Assembly: GCA_963719485.1 (NCBI GenBank) | Contig: OY970387.1 | Location: forward strand, 3,162,001-3,226,000 | DNA length: 64,000 nt | Direction: 5' to 3' | Source of the DNA: Bog-473 sp963719485 | GTDB taxonomy: Bacteria; Actinomycetota; Acidimicrobiia; Acidimicrobiales; RAAP-2 | Part shown: positions 36,206 to 44,524 of the stretch, in pieces | Layout of the letters: each line of letters begins with the position of its first letter | Position numbering within the stretch: the stretch's first letter is position 1 | Translations under genes and position numbers: made by a program | Notes under the pieces: model-generated | The model's input: only the letters and a program-made list of their open reading frames with translations | The model's database searches: none | Told to the model about the DNA's origin: nothing

Positions 36206-36856
36206 GTGCACGTGGGAATCCTCGGTGGGACCGGTCCGGCCGGGCGCGGGGTGGCGGTCCGGCTGGCCGAGGCCGGCGTCCGGGTGACGCTCGGATCGCG
36301 CGACGCGGAGCGGGCAGCCCTGGTGGCTCACGAGGTGGTGGCCCGCTGGCCCGCGCTGCGCCTGCCGGTCGACGGGTCGGACAACTCCGGCGCGGCCGGG
36401 GCGGACCTGGTCGTGCTCGCCACCCCCTGGGACAGCGCCATCCCGACCGTGCGGGCCCTGCGGGAGCCCCTGGCGGGCAAGGTCCTGGTCTCCATGGCCA
36501 ATGCCCTGGTGAAGGAGGGCCGCGAGATGCTCGCCCTGATCCCTCCGCGTGGCTCGGTGGCCGCGACGGTCCAGGCCACCGTGCCCGAGAGCCTGGTGTC
36601 GGCCGCGTTCCACCACCTTCCGGCCCCGGAAATGGAAGACCTCGAATCGGGGTTGGAAGCAGATGTGCTCGTGTGCTCGGACCATCCGGAGGCGATGTTG
36701 GCGACGGTCGGGATGATCGAGCTGATGCGCGGGCTGCGGCCGCTCGACGCCGGCACCCTGACCCAGGCCTCCGCCATCGAGGCCTTCACCGCCGTCTGTA
36801 TCACCCTCAACATCCGGCACAAGGCGCACACCACGCTGAGGATCGCCGGTCTGTAG
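36206..36856 (+). CDS. F420-dependent NADP reductase
   Basis: 216 residues from GTG 36206 (GAAGGTAGGGG upstream). Begins VHVGILGGTGPAGRGVAVRLAEAGVRVTLGSRDAE, the NADP-binding fold of Fno/NpdG proteins, with VLATPWDSAIPTV, VSMANAL and AFHHLPAPEMEDLESGLEADVLVCSD typical of the family. It exchanges hydride between NADPH and coenzyme F420, pointing to an F420-using host. It is followed after two bases by the mshC-like gene, so both are probably one transcript. Confidence 0.88.
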   Translation: MHVGILGGTGPAGRGVAVRLAEAGVRVTLGSRDAERAALVAHEVVARWPALRLPVDGSDNSGAAGADLVVLATPWDSAIPTVRALREPLAGKVLVSMANALVKEGREMLALIPPRGSVAATVQATVPESLVSAAFHHLPAPEMEDLESGLEADVLVCSDHPEAMLATVGMIELMRGLRPLDAGTLTQASAIEAFTAVCITLNIRHKAHTTLRIAGL

Positions 36857-36858
36857 CG

Positions 36859-38001
36859 GTGCGGCTGTACGACACGGCGCGCGGCGAGGTGGTGGCGTTC
36901 GAGCCCGGACCCCTCGTGACGATGTACTCGTGCGGCATCACGCCCTACGACGCCGCGCATCTCGGTCATGCGGCCGTGTACCTCTACTTCGACATGTTGC
37001 AGCGCCGTCTGCAGGACGCCGGGCACGAGACCAAGTGCGTGCGCAACGTCACCGACGTCGACGACGACATCCTGCGCAAGGCCCGCGAGCTCGGCGTCCA
37101 CTATCTCGATCTGGCGGCCGAGGAGATGGCTCGCTTCGACGCCGAGATGGGGCTTTTGAACTTGTTGCCGGTTTGGTCGGAACCCCGTGCGACCTCGGCG
37201 ATCTCGGAGATCCTGTCGCTGATCGGCGATGCGCTGGGGGGCGGGTTCGCCTACGAGTCCGGCGGCTCGGTCTACTTCAGCGTGGTGACGTTCCCCGAGT
37301 TCGGCCGGATCAGCGGCTTCGGGCGGGAACGCATGCTCGAGCTGGCGGCGGAGCACGGCGGGCACCCCGAGGACCCCAACAAGCGGGACCCTTTGGATTT
37401 CGTGTTGTGGCAGCCGTCGCTGCCCGACGAGCCGGCGTGGGAGTCGCGTTGGGGCCCGGGACGGCCCGGGTGGCACATCGAGTGCTCGGCCCTGGTGCTG
37501 CGTGAGCTCGGCGAGACGATCGACATCCACGGGGGCGGGCGGGATCTGGTCTTTCCGCACCACGAGTGCGAGACGGCGCAGTCCGAAGCCGTGACGGGCC
37601 AGCCCTTCGTCCGGTTGTGGTTCCATGTCGGCCTGGTGGGGTTGGACGGGGTGAAGATGTCCAAGTCCCTGGGCAACCTCGTCTTCGTCGGAGACCTGTG
37701 CAAGGAGTGGGACCCGGCCGCGGTGCGGCTGGCGTTGTTGGGGCACCACTACCGGGAGGACTGGGACTGGTGTACCGGTGAGGACATGCCGGCGGCGGCG
37801 GCGCGGCTGGCGCTGTGGCGGAGCGCGCCGGTGGGGGAGGGGGACGGAGGGTCCGGTTCGGGGCTGGCGGGGCTGACGGCCGTGCGGGCGACGCTGGACG
37901 ACGACCTCGACACGCCGGGCGCGTTGCGCGCCCTGGACGAGGAAGCTGCGGCCGGGCGGTCGGTGGCGGCGGGGGCACGGTTGCTCGGCGTCGCTCTTTA
38001 G
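36859..38001 (+). CDS. mshC: mycothiol ligase MshC (cysteinyl-tRNA synthetase-like)
   Basis: 380 residues from GTG 36859. The class I synthetase signature reads MYSCGITPYDAAHLGHA, the MshC form, instead of CGPTVYDxxHIGN of CysS. Zinc ligands (C, CSALVL, HH of FPHHECE) and KMSKSLGN are present. It has no C-terminal tRNA-binding extension. It joins cysteine to GlcN-Ins in mycothiol synthesis; a short CysS paralogue is the alternative. The 3' part is more GC-rich and ends in a low-complexity Ala/Gly stretch. Confidence 0.82.
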   Translation: MRLYDTARGEVVAFEPGPLVTMYSCGITPYDAAHLGHAAVYLYFDMLQRRLQDAGHETKCVRNVTDVDDDILRKARELGVHYLDLAAEEMARFDAEMGLLNLLPVWSEPRATSAISEILSLIGDALGGGFAYESGGSVYFSVVTFPEFGRISGFGRERMLELAAEHGGHPEDPNKRDPLDFVLWQPSLPDEPAWESRWGPGRPGWHIECSALVLRELGETIDIHGGGRDLVFPHHECETAQSEAVTGQPFVRLWFHVGLVGLDGVKMSKSLGNLVFVGDLCKEWDPAAVRLALLGHHYREDWDWCTGEDMPAAAARLALWRSAPVGEGDGGSGSGLAGLTAVRATLDDDLDTPGALRALDEEAAAGRSVAAGARLLGVAL

Positions 38002-38088
38002 GCGACAGCCAGGGCAGGGCGGGGAGTTTGAACCGGTCTGCCAAGAAGCCGGTCACCAAGCGCATTGCGTTCCGGTATGCTTTCTGCA

Positions 38089-38337
38089 ATGCCCCAACTT
38101 GTGACGCGGCTCGATGCTGGGTTGTTGGCCGCGGTCGATCGCCTGGTCGCTGATGGGGTGGTGGCCAGCCGCTCGGATGCCGTACGTCTCGGGCTCGAGC
38201 AATTGATCGAAGGGGTCAGGCGAGCCGGTATCGCGGCAGCAATCGTCGAGGGCTATCGGCGCACCCCGCAGACGGCCGACGAGCTTCGGCGGGCCGACGA
38301 GGGTCTGCATGCGTTGCTGGCCGAGGAGTCCTGGTGA
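38089..38337 (+). CDS. ribbon-helix-helix antitoxin
   Basis: 82 residues from ATG 38089. PQLVTRLDAGLLAAVDRLVADGVVASRSDAVRLGLEQLIE is a ribbon-helix-helix DNA-binding domain; the tail (ELRRADEGLHALLAEESW) would bind the toxin. Its TGA overlaps the GTG of the MazF-like gene (GTGA), the usual antitoxin-first order. Expected to repress its own promoter. Confidence 0.83.
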   Translation: MPQLVTRLDAGLLAAVDRLVADGVVASRSDAVRLGLEQLIEGVRRAGIAAAIVEGYRRTPQTADELRRADEGLHALLAEESW

Positions 38338-38648
38338 GCACCCCGGAACAGGGGGAAGTGTGGTGGGCAGAAGCGGAGGACAAGCGCCGACCGGTCCTCG
38401 TCTGCACGCGCAGTGAGGCCGTTCCGGTGCTGAACGCCGTGGTGGTGGCTCCGGTCACCCGGACGGTCAGGGGCATCCCGAGCGAGGTGCCCCTGGGTCG
38501 GGATGAAGGGCTCGATGTCGAGTGTGCCGCGAATTTCGACAGCCTGCAGACCGTTCCCAGAGCGGCACTCACCCAGCGACTCGGGGCCCTGGACGCGCTG
38601 CGACGGATCGAGCTGTGCGCAGCCCTCCGGGCGATGAGCGACTGTTGA
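38334..38648 (+). CDS. MazF/PemK-family toxin
   Basis: 104 residues. GEVWWAEAEDKRRPVLVCTR is the MazF/PemK start, with VAPVTRTVRGIPSEVPLG and NFDSLQTVPRAALTQRLGAL following. The catalytic Arg and Ser/Thr of the fold are in place. It should cleave mRNA at short motifs when free of its antitoxin. Confidence 0.88.
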   Translation: MSTPEQGEVWWAEAEDKRRPVLVCTRSEAVPVLNAVVVAPVTRTVRGIPSEVPLGRDEGLDVECAANFDSLQTVPRAALTQRLGALDALRRIELCAALRAMSDC

Positions 38649-38701
38649 CGGCCCCGATCTGGTGTGTTCAACAAAAGTATGAGGACAGTTAGCATTTGAG
38701 T

Positions 38702-38986
38702 ATGAGCATCCGCAAGGAACGCATGACGGTCACCGTCGACCCCCAACTGGTGGAAGCCGGAAATCAGGCGGTGGCGGAGGGCCGGGCCGACTCGCTGAGT
38801 GCCTGGGTGAACGCGGCCCTGCGCGATCGTGCGCTCCACGAGCAGCGCCTGCGTTCGCTCGGGGAGGCGATCGCCGAGTACGAAGCGGAGTACGGGGAGA
38901 TCACCGACGAGGAGATGGCGGCCCAGGTGAGGAGCGACCGGGCAGGCGCTGTCGTGGTCCAAGGTCGGGGGCGGGGGACCGCATGA
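38702..38986 (+). CDS. antitoxin of a VapBC-like pair
   Basis: 94 residues from ATG 38702. MTVTVDPQLVEAGNQAVAEGRADSLSAWVNAALRDRA is a short beta-helix-helix DNA-binding motif; the acidic middle (YEAEYGEITDEEMAAQV) suits toxin binding. It overlaps the PIN gene by ATGA. Lies 53 bases after the MazF-like toxin. Confidence 0.8.
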   Translation: MSIRKERMTVTVDPQLVEAGNQAVAEGRADSLSAWVNAALRDRALHEQRLRSLGEAIAEYEAEYGEITDEEMAAQVRSDRAGAVVVQGRGRGTA

Positions 38987-39360
38987 GCCAGGTCCTCGAC
39001 GCCGGTGCGCTCATTGCTCTCGAACGGGCGGAGCGTTCCAGTTGGGTGAGGCTCACTGAGTCGTTGAACCGGGGGGACGTTCCCCGGACGAACGCTGCCG
39101 TGCTCGGACAGGTCTGGCGGAGTGGTCCGCGGCAGACGCGGCTGTCCCAGGCGTTGGCCGGCATCGATGTCACGCCGGTGGACGAGGCTCTCGGGCGAGC
39201 CGCCGGAGAGCTTCTCGGCGTCAGCGGGCTCTCGGATCTGATTGATGCATCCATCGTCCTCACCGCCCACGACGGAGACGAGATCGTCACGTCCGACATC
39301 GAGGACCTGCGGCCGCTGGCGGTGGCCGCAGGTCTGCACGTGGAGCTGGTCCGCCCTTAA
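38983..39360 (+). CDS. PIN-domain toxin (VapC-like)
   Basis: 125 residues. Acidic metal ligands Asp in VLDAGALIALER, Asp in SDLIDASIVLTAH and Asp in IVTSDIEDL fit a PIN nuclease. The second conserved acid, usually Glu, is Gln (VLGQVWRSGPRQTRL), as in an actinobacterial PIN subgroup. Probably an RNase toxin held by the preceding antitoxin. Confidence 0.85.
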   Translation: MSQVLDAGALIALERAERSSWVRLTESLNRGDVPRTNAAVLGQVWRSGPRQTRLSQALAGIDVTPVDEALGRAAGELLGVSGLSDLIDASIVLTAHDGDEIVTSDIEDLRPLAVAAGLHVELVRP

Positions 39361-39391
39361 GGTCGCAAGCCCGGCCCTGCCTCGGCTCTCC

Positions 39392-40798
39392 TCACTGGCC
39401 AGGCGGACGGTTGAAGACGTCGGGGCCGAAGGGAGCGAGTCCGGAGGCTGCGGCGAAGCCGATGTGGCCAAGGCTGTCCGCCCCTCCGCTCGTCAGTCCC
39501 AGCAAGTCCTCGTAGCTCCGGAGCGCCGAGTAGTGGTTGTAGGCCGTGGAGTCGACGCTCCCGGGCTCGATGTACTTGGCGTTGAGCAGGACGGCCCCGA
39601 TCCTTCCGCCACCGGGGTCGGCGCCGGGGGTGGTCGGCGGGGCGCCGAGCAGAGGGCTGAAGCCGGGAAAGGCCCAATTCGGTCCGGGTTGTTCGTTGCA
39701 GCATGCCGTGGTGTCGAAGAGGCTGCCTTCGTCGAAGGTCACGACGACGAGCATCTGGCCGGTCTTGTAGGCCTGTGAGGCGAGGATGAGGGGCATGTAG
39801 TGCTTGAGCCAGAGGTCGGCCCCGACGAGCCCACCGGCCTTGCCGCCTTCCACATTTGTGCCGGCGCAGGTTCCGTCATGCCCATCGTCGCAGAGGTTGG
39901 GGGTGACGAAGCCGAACCGCGGCGTGGTCTCGATCTTCGAGAGGTCGCTGGCGAAATGCCCTGTGAACGTGTCCGGGAGCTGGGTGTGATTGAACGTGCT
40001 GGGTGTGCCCACGGTCAGCGATCCGAGGGGCACGACGTTGGCGTCGCACTCGGCGGTGTTGTCGGTGATGGAGTGGAAGAACATGAACGGGTTGTGCCGG
40101 GTGGTGTACTGGTCGGTCGCTTCGGCGCTCTCGGTGCTGTCGGTGCCACCCAAAGTCGGATGCGCACAGTCAGTCCCGCCGAGCGGGTCGGCCACCCCAC
40201 CGTCCCGCGTCGGGTCGTTGCCCATGCTCTCGGCGTATGCGCGCCAGGAAGCCGCGTGCGTGACCGGGTTGGGCGGATAGACGGCGTCGAGCTGGTTGGC
40301 GATGGTCGGCGCCCCGGTGGTGGTCGCCGTGGGCGCAGGGTAGACGCAGCCGTTGCCGTCGACCTGACCCGGGTAGAGGGAATTGTTCGGGTCGTCGGTC
40401 CCCGGGGTCACGTTGACGTATTGGCCGGCAAGGCCACCGCTGGTCAGTGCGAGGCAGTCCGAATCGGTCATCTTCGTCGGAGCTTGGCCGGAGATCTCCG
40501 CGATGTAGTTGTCCAGGCTCACATGGCCGATGGCGTCGTAGTTCTGGAGGAGCTCGCCCTGGGGGAGGAGCGTCTTGTTGAGATATGTCGCGACTGAGTT
40601 CGGCCCGAACGTGCTGGCGAAGCTCTCGTTCTCCAGGTCGATCACCAGGACGTGGTTGATCGTTCCCGCCGGAAGGGCCGCCCGGACGACCGAGCTTTGG
40701 TGGGCTGCTCCCGCTGATGCCTGGCCGAGCGTGGCGGCCCCCACTGCCATCACGGCCAAGACGGCGCATGCCGCCACGTTTGATCTCAGTCGCTTCAT
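39392..40798 (-). CDS. secreted phosphoesterase (phospholipase C/acid phosphatase superfamily)
   Basis: 468 residues with a signal peptide (ACAVLAVMAVGAATLGQASAGA). Metal- and nucleophile-bearing motifs of the alkaline-phosphatase-like PF04185 family are visible: HVLVIDLENESFASTFG, SLDNYIAEISGQAPT, FGFVTPNLCDDGHDGTC and MLVVVTFDEGS. Several Cys suggest disulfides outside the cell. It probably releases phosphate from phosphodiesters or phospholipids. Divergent from a LysR regulator across a 10-base-arm inverted repeat, so it may be its target. Confidence 0.85.
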   Translation of the reverse strand: MKRLRSNVAACAVLAVMAVGAATLGQASAGAAHQSSVVRAALPAGTINHVLVIDLENESFASTFGPNSVATYLNKTLLPQGELLQNYDAIGHVSLDNYIAEISGQAPTKMTDSDCLALTSGGLAGQYVNVTPGTDDPNNSLYPGQVDGNGCVYPAPTATTTGAPTIANQLDAVYPPNPVTHAASWRAYAESMGNDPTRDGGVADPLGGTDCAHPTLGGTDSTESAEATDQYTTRHNPFMFFHSITDNTAECDANVVPLGSLTVGTPSTFNHTQLPDTFTGHFASDLSKIETTPRFGFVTPNLCDDGHDGTCAGTNVEGGKAGGLVGADLWLKHYMPLILASQAYKTGQMLVVVTFDEGSLFDTTACCNEQPGPNWAFPGFSPLLGAPPTTPGADPGGGRIGAVLLNAKYIEPGSVDSTAYNHYSALRSYEDLLGLTSGGADSLGHIGFAAASGLAPFGPDVFNRPPGQ

Positions 40799-40820
40799 CG
40801 AACCTCCTGGTGAACGGTTT

Positions 40821-40850
40821 GCTCTTTCGGAATGTGGTGCCCGAAAGAGC
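40821..40850. promoter_or_regulatory. inverted repeat between phosphoesterase and LysR genes
   Basis: GCTCTTTCGG and CCGAAAGAGC are perfect 10-base arms around a 10-base centre, in the 125-base divergent spacer. A dyad of this size and place is typical of an operator. Confidence 0.5.
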
Positions 40851-40923
40851 TTCCCGCGAGAAGACCATCAACCATGGGTCGCGACAAGCTCCTTTCTCGC
40901 TATGACCTCTATGCTCTGCGGGC

Positions 40924-41814
40924 ATGAATGTCCAGCAGTTGCGCTACCTGGTCGCCGTCAGCGACTCCGGCTCGGTGAGCGCTGCGGCTCGGTCGCTTCA
41001 CGTCACGCAGCCGGTGATCTCGCGTTCGATCCGCGCCTTCGAGATCGAACACGGCATCACCTTGTTCTGCCTTTCCGGTCGGCGGCTCGTCCCTACCGAC
41101 GCGGGCACCGCGGTTGTGGATTCCGCCCGCGGGGCCCTCGCCGCCATCGACGACGTCGGGCAGACGGCTCGGTCGGCCGGGGACCACGTCCAACTCTCCA
41201 TTGCCGCGACACCCACGAACGGCTTGCTCCTTGCTTCCGTGCTGAGCGACCTCGGCCGTTGCGAGCCCAGTCTCGAGATCAGAGTCATTCGGGCTGGTGA
41301 CAGCGACGATGTTCTGCGCCGGGTCCAGAGCGGGTCGGTCGAAATCGGCTTTGGAGAGCTGACTTCTTCGGTGGACGATCGCCATCTGACCTCGAGAACT
41401 GTCGCCGAGGTGGAGGTCGTGCTGGTGTCCCCGCTCGATACGCATCTCCCGGCAGCGGTGTCGTGGGACGACGTGCTGAGGCAGCCGCTCATCCTGCCGC
41501 CGGCCGGCTCAGGGCGTCGTCAACACTTCGACGACATGGCCGCGAGGTCGGCAACGGCGCCTCCTCGTGCCTCACTCGTGATTGAGGAGCGAGGCTCTTG
41601 GATCGCCGCCGCCCAGGCGGGAATGGGATCCTTCCTCTCGTACCGATCCGTGGTGACCGGCTTGGAACGAGTCGAGATCAGGTCCTTCACGTCACCGCAC
41701 TTCGCCACCGTCGGCTTCATTCATCGCGTCGGGCCGGTCTCCCCGGCGGCGACACGGCTCATGGACCTGGCGCGAGACGCGTATGCCAGCTCTTCGTCGG
41801 TTCCAGCTGCCTGA
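40924..41814 (+). CDS. LysR-family transcriptional regulator
   Basis: 296 residues. N-terminal winged helix (MNVQQLRYLVAVSDSGSVSAAARSLHVTQPVISRSIRAFE) and a periplasmic-binding-like effector domain from about residue 90 (VQLSIAATPTNGLL onward). It likely regulates the divergent secreted phosphoesterase and itself; the effector is unknown. Confidence 0.92.
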   Translation: MNVQQLRYLVAVSDSGSVSAAARSLHVTQPVISRSIRAFEIEHGITLFCLSGRRLVPTDAGTAVVDSARGALAAIDDVGQTARSAGDHVQLSIAATPTNGLLLASVLSDLGRCEPSLEIRVIRAGDSDDVLRRVQSGSVEIGFGELTSSVDDRHLTSRTVAEVEVVLVSPLDTHLPAAVSWDDVLRQPLILPPAGSGRRQHFDDMAARSATAPPRASLVIEERGSWIAAAQAGMGSFLSYRSVVTGLERVEIRSFTSPHFATVGFIHRVGPVSPAATRLMDLARDAYASSSSVPAA

Positions 41815-41945
41815 CACTCGGTCGCGGCCGCCCGTCGCCGCCGGCTGCGGAGGTCCTGAACCCGAAGGGCCGTCCAGTACCCTTGGGTCAACGAACGGTG
41901 TCCGGACCAGGAGCGATCCGCCGGCTGAGCAGGAGAGGGTGCACG

Positions 41946-43943
41946 ATGCCAGGCGTCATCTCGGTTGGACTTCCCGACGGCTCGACGCGGGAGCTGACTG
42001 AGGGCACGACGGGCATTCAGCTGGCCCAATCCATCGGGTCCCGCCTGGCCAAGGCGGCCGTCGCCGCCACCGTGGACGGCCGCGAAGTGGACCTGGAGTC
42101 GCCGCTGCACGACGGGTCGCAGGTCGCCATCGTCACCGGGGACTCCGAAGCCGGCCGCGAGGTGCTGCGGCACTCGACGGCGCACGTGCTGGCGCAGGCG
42201 GTGCGGCGGCTCTGGCCCGGCGCGAAGTACGCCATCGGGCCGGTGATAGAGAACGGCTTCTACTACGACTTCGAGCTGCCGGGCGGGGCCCACTTCAGCG
42301 ATGACGACCTGGACCGGATCGACGCCGAGATGCGGGCCATCATCAAGGAGGACCAGCCCTTCGAGCGTCACGAGCACACGCTGGAGGAGGGGCTCGAGAT
42401 CTTCGCCGACCAGCCCTTCAAGGAGGAGATCATCAAAGCCGTCGGGTCGGGCGCCGACGAGGTGGACGCCGGCGGTTCGGTGGTCAGCACCTACCGCAAC
42501 TCCGACGCGTTCATCGACCTGTGCCGCGGGCCGCACGTGCCGTCGACGGGCCGGTTGGGCCACTTCAAGCTGATGCGGGTGGCGGGTGCGTACTGGCGGG
42601 GCGACGAGAAGCGCGAGCAGCTGCAGCGGATCTACGGGACGGCGTGGGAGTCGGAGAAGGCGCTCGCCGCCTACCTGCACCAGCTGGAGGAGGCCGAGCG
42701 GCGCGACCACCGCAAGCTCGGCGCGGAGCTCGACCTCTTCAGCTTCCCCGAAGAGATCGGCTCGGGGCTCGCCGTGTTCCACCCGAAAGGCGGGACCATC
42801 CGCCGGCTGATGGAGGACTACTCGCGGCAACGCCACGTGGAGGCGGGCTACGACTTCGTCAACTCGCCCCACATCACCAAGAGCGCACTCTTCGAGGAGT
42901 CCGGCCACCTGGAGTGGTTCGCCGAGGGCATCTTCCCGCCCATGGAGCTCGACGGCGGCCAGCAGTACTACCTCAAGCCGATGAACTGCCCGTTCCACAT
43001 CCTCGTGTACCGGAGCCACCAACGCTCCTACCGCGAGCTGCCGATGCGCCTCTTCGAGTTCGGCTCGGTGTACCGGTACGAGAAGTCGGGCGTGCTGCTG
43101 GGCCTGACCCGGGTGCGGGGCATGACCCAGGACGACGCCCACATCTTCTGCACCCGCGAGCAGATGGACGCAGAGCTCGTGCGCACGATGCGGTTCGTCC
43201 TCGACCTGCTGCGCGACTACGGGCTCAACGACTTCTACCTGGAGCTGTCGACCAAGCCGCCCGGCAAGGCGGTCGGGTCCGACGAGGACTGGGACGTCGC
43301 GACCGAGGCGTTGCGCACGACGGCCCTCGAAATGGGCCTCGACCTCGTCATGGACGAGGGCGGCGGCGCCTTCTACGGCCCCAAGATCTCGGTGCAGGCC
43401 CAAGACGCCATCGGCCGGACCTGGCAGATGTCGACCGTGCAGCTCGACTTCCAGCTGCCGCAGCGCTTCGGGCTCGAGTACATCGGCGCGGACAACCAGC
43501 GCCACCAGCCGATCATGATCCACCGGGCTCTTTTCGGGTCGGTGGAGCGTTTCATGGCCGTGCTCATTGAGCACTACGCCGGTGCACTGCCGACGTGGCT
43601 GAGCCCCGAGCAGGTGCGTGTCATCCCGGTGACCGACGCGCACGCCGACTACGCGCAGTCCGTGGCCGACGCCTGCGCCGCCGCGGGCCTGCGCGCCACC
43701 GTTGACGGCAGCGGCGAGAAGATGGGCGCCCTGATCCGCCGGGCCAAGCTGGCCAAAGTCCCGTACGTGCTCGTCGTGGGCGACCAGGATGTGGCGGCGG
43801 GCACCGTCGGCGTGAACCGGCGGAGCTGGACGACCAAGCCCGAGCACGGCGTGCTCCTGGCCGACCTGGTTGCCGAGGTCGTCGACGAGGTGGACCGCAA
43901 GGGGCTGCCCGAGGACCGGGCGCCCGCCGCGGCGAGCGCGTGA
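41946..43943 (+). CDS. thrS: threonyl-tRNA synthetase
   Basis: 665 residues from ATG 41946 with AGGAGAGG upstream; the open frame further upstream overlaps the LysR gene and is ignored. TGS domain 1-62, editing domain with HSTAHVLAQAV, catalytic core with MNCPFHILVY, class II motif 2 RYEKSGVLLGLTRVRGMTQDDAHIF and motif 3 near GADNQRHQPIMIHRALFGSVERF, then an anticodon-binding domain (VRVIPVTDAHADYA). All core residues look intact. Followed by a HIT gene, the same order as in mycobacteria. Confidence 0.97.
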   Translation: MPGVISVGLPDGSTRELTEGTTGIQLAQSIGSRLAKAAVAATVDGREVDLESPLHDGSQVAIVTGDSEAGREVLRHSTAHVLAQAVRRLWPGAKYAIGPVIENGFYYDFELPGGAHFSDDDLDRIDAEMRAIIKEDQPFERHEHTLEEGLEIFADQPFKEEIIKAVGSGADEVDAGGSVVSTYRNSDAFIDLCRGPHVPSTGRLGHFKLMRVAGAYWRGDEKREQLQRIYGTAWESEKALAAYLHQLEEAERRDHRKLGAELDLFSFPEEIGSGLAVFHPKGGTIRRLMEDYSRQRHVEAGYDFVNSPHITKSALFEESGHLEWFAEGIFPPMELDGGQQYYLKPMNCPFHILVYRSHQRSYRELPMRLFEFGSVYRYEKSGVLLGLTRVRGMTQDDAHIFCTREQMDAELVRTMRFVLDLLRDYGLNDFYLELSTKPPGKAVGSDEDWDVATEALRTTALEMGLDLVMDEGGGAFYGPKISVQAQDAIGRTWQMSTVQLDFQLPQRFGLEYIGADNQRHQPIMIHRALFGSVERFMAVLIEHYAGALPTWLSPEQVRVIPVTDAHADYAQSVADACAAAGLRATVDGSGEKMGALIRRAKLAKVPYVLVVGDQDVAAGTVGVNRRSWTTKPEHGVLLADLVAEVVDEVDRKGLPEDRAPAAASA

Positions 43944-43962
43944 GCGGGCGGCGGGCCGCGCC

Positions 43963-44481
43963 GTGAGCCTCGAGCACCTCTGGGCCGGGTGGCGCCGCCC
44001 GTACATCGTGGAGGCGACGGCCCGCGAGCGCGCCGGCACGCTGCACGACGAGGCCGAGTGCGTCTTCTGCCGCCTGGCGGAAAGTGGTCCGCCCTCCGAG
44101 GACAACCTCGTGGTGTGGCGCGGCGGGGCGACCTTCGTTGTCATGAACGCCTACCCGTATGCGAGCGGGCACGTGCTCGTCCTGCCCCTGCGCCACGTCG
44201 GGGCGCTCGCCGACCTGAACGCCGACGAATCCGCCGGGCTGTGGGCGGCGACGGAGGCGGCGGTCAGCGCGATCGAGGTCGCGTACGAGCCCGACGGCCT
44301 CAACATGGGGGCCAACCTCGGCCGGGCGGCCGGCGCTGGGTTGCCGGGCCATCTCCATCTCCACGTCCTGCCCCGCTGGTCGGGCGACACGAACTTCATG
44401 ACCGCGGTGGCCGCGACCCGCGTCCTGCCCGAGACGCTGCAGCTGTCCTGGAAGAGGCTCACCGACGCCTGGCCCCAGTAG
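43963..44481 (+). CDS. HIT-family hydrolase/phosphorylase
   Basis: 172 residues from GTG 43963. Zinc-type CVFCRL, then NAYPYASGHVLVLPLRHVG, and the histidine triad HLHLHVLPRW. It fits the Ap4A-phosphorylase-like HIT proteins found next to thrS in actinobacteria. It acts on dinucleoside polyphosphates or AMP conjugates; substrate inferred. Confidence 0.9.
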   Translation: MSLEHLWAGWRRPYIVEATARERAGTLHDEAECVFCRLAESGPPSEDNLVVWRGGATFVVMNAYPYASGHVLVLPLRHVGALADLNADESAGLWAATEAAVSAIEVAYEPDGLNMGANLGRAAGAGLPGHLHLHVLPRWSGDTNFMTAVAATRVLPETLQLSWKRLTDAWPQ

Positions 44482-44524
44482 CGCACCACCGCCGCCCGAG
44501 GGGCCCGAGGAACGAGCGGGCGCG

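Noticed and set aside
41721..44144. 807-codon minus-strand frame opposite thrS
   Set aside because: Antisense shadow of thrS with His/Arg/Leu/Val-biased composition.
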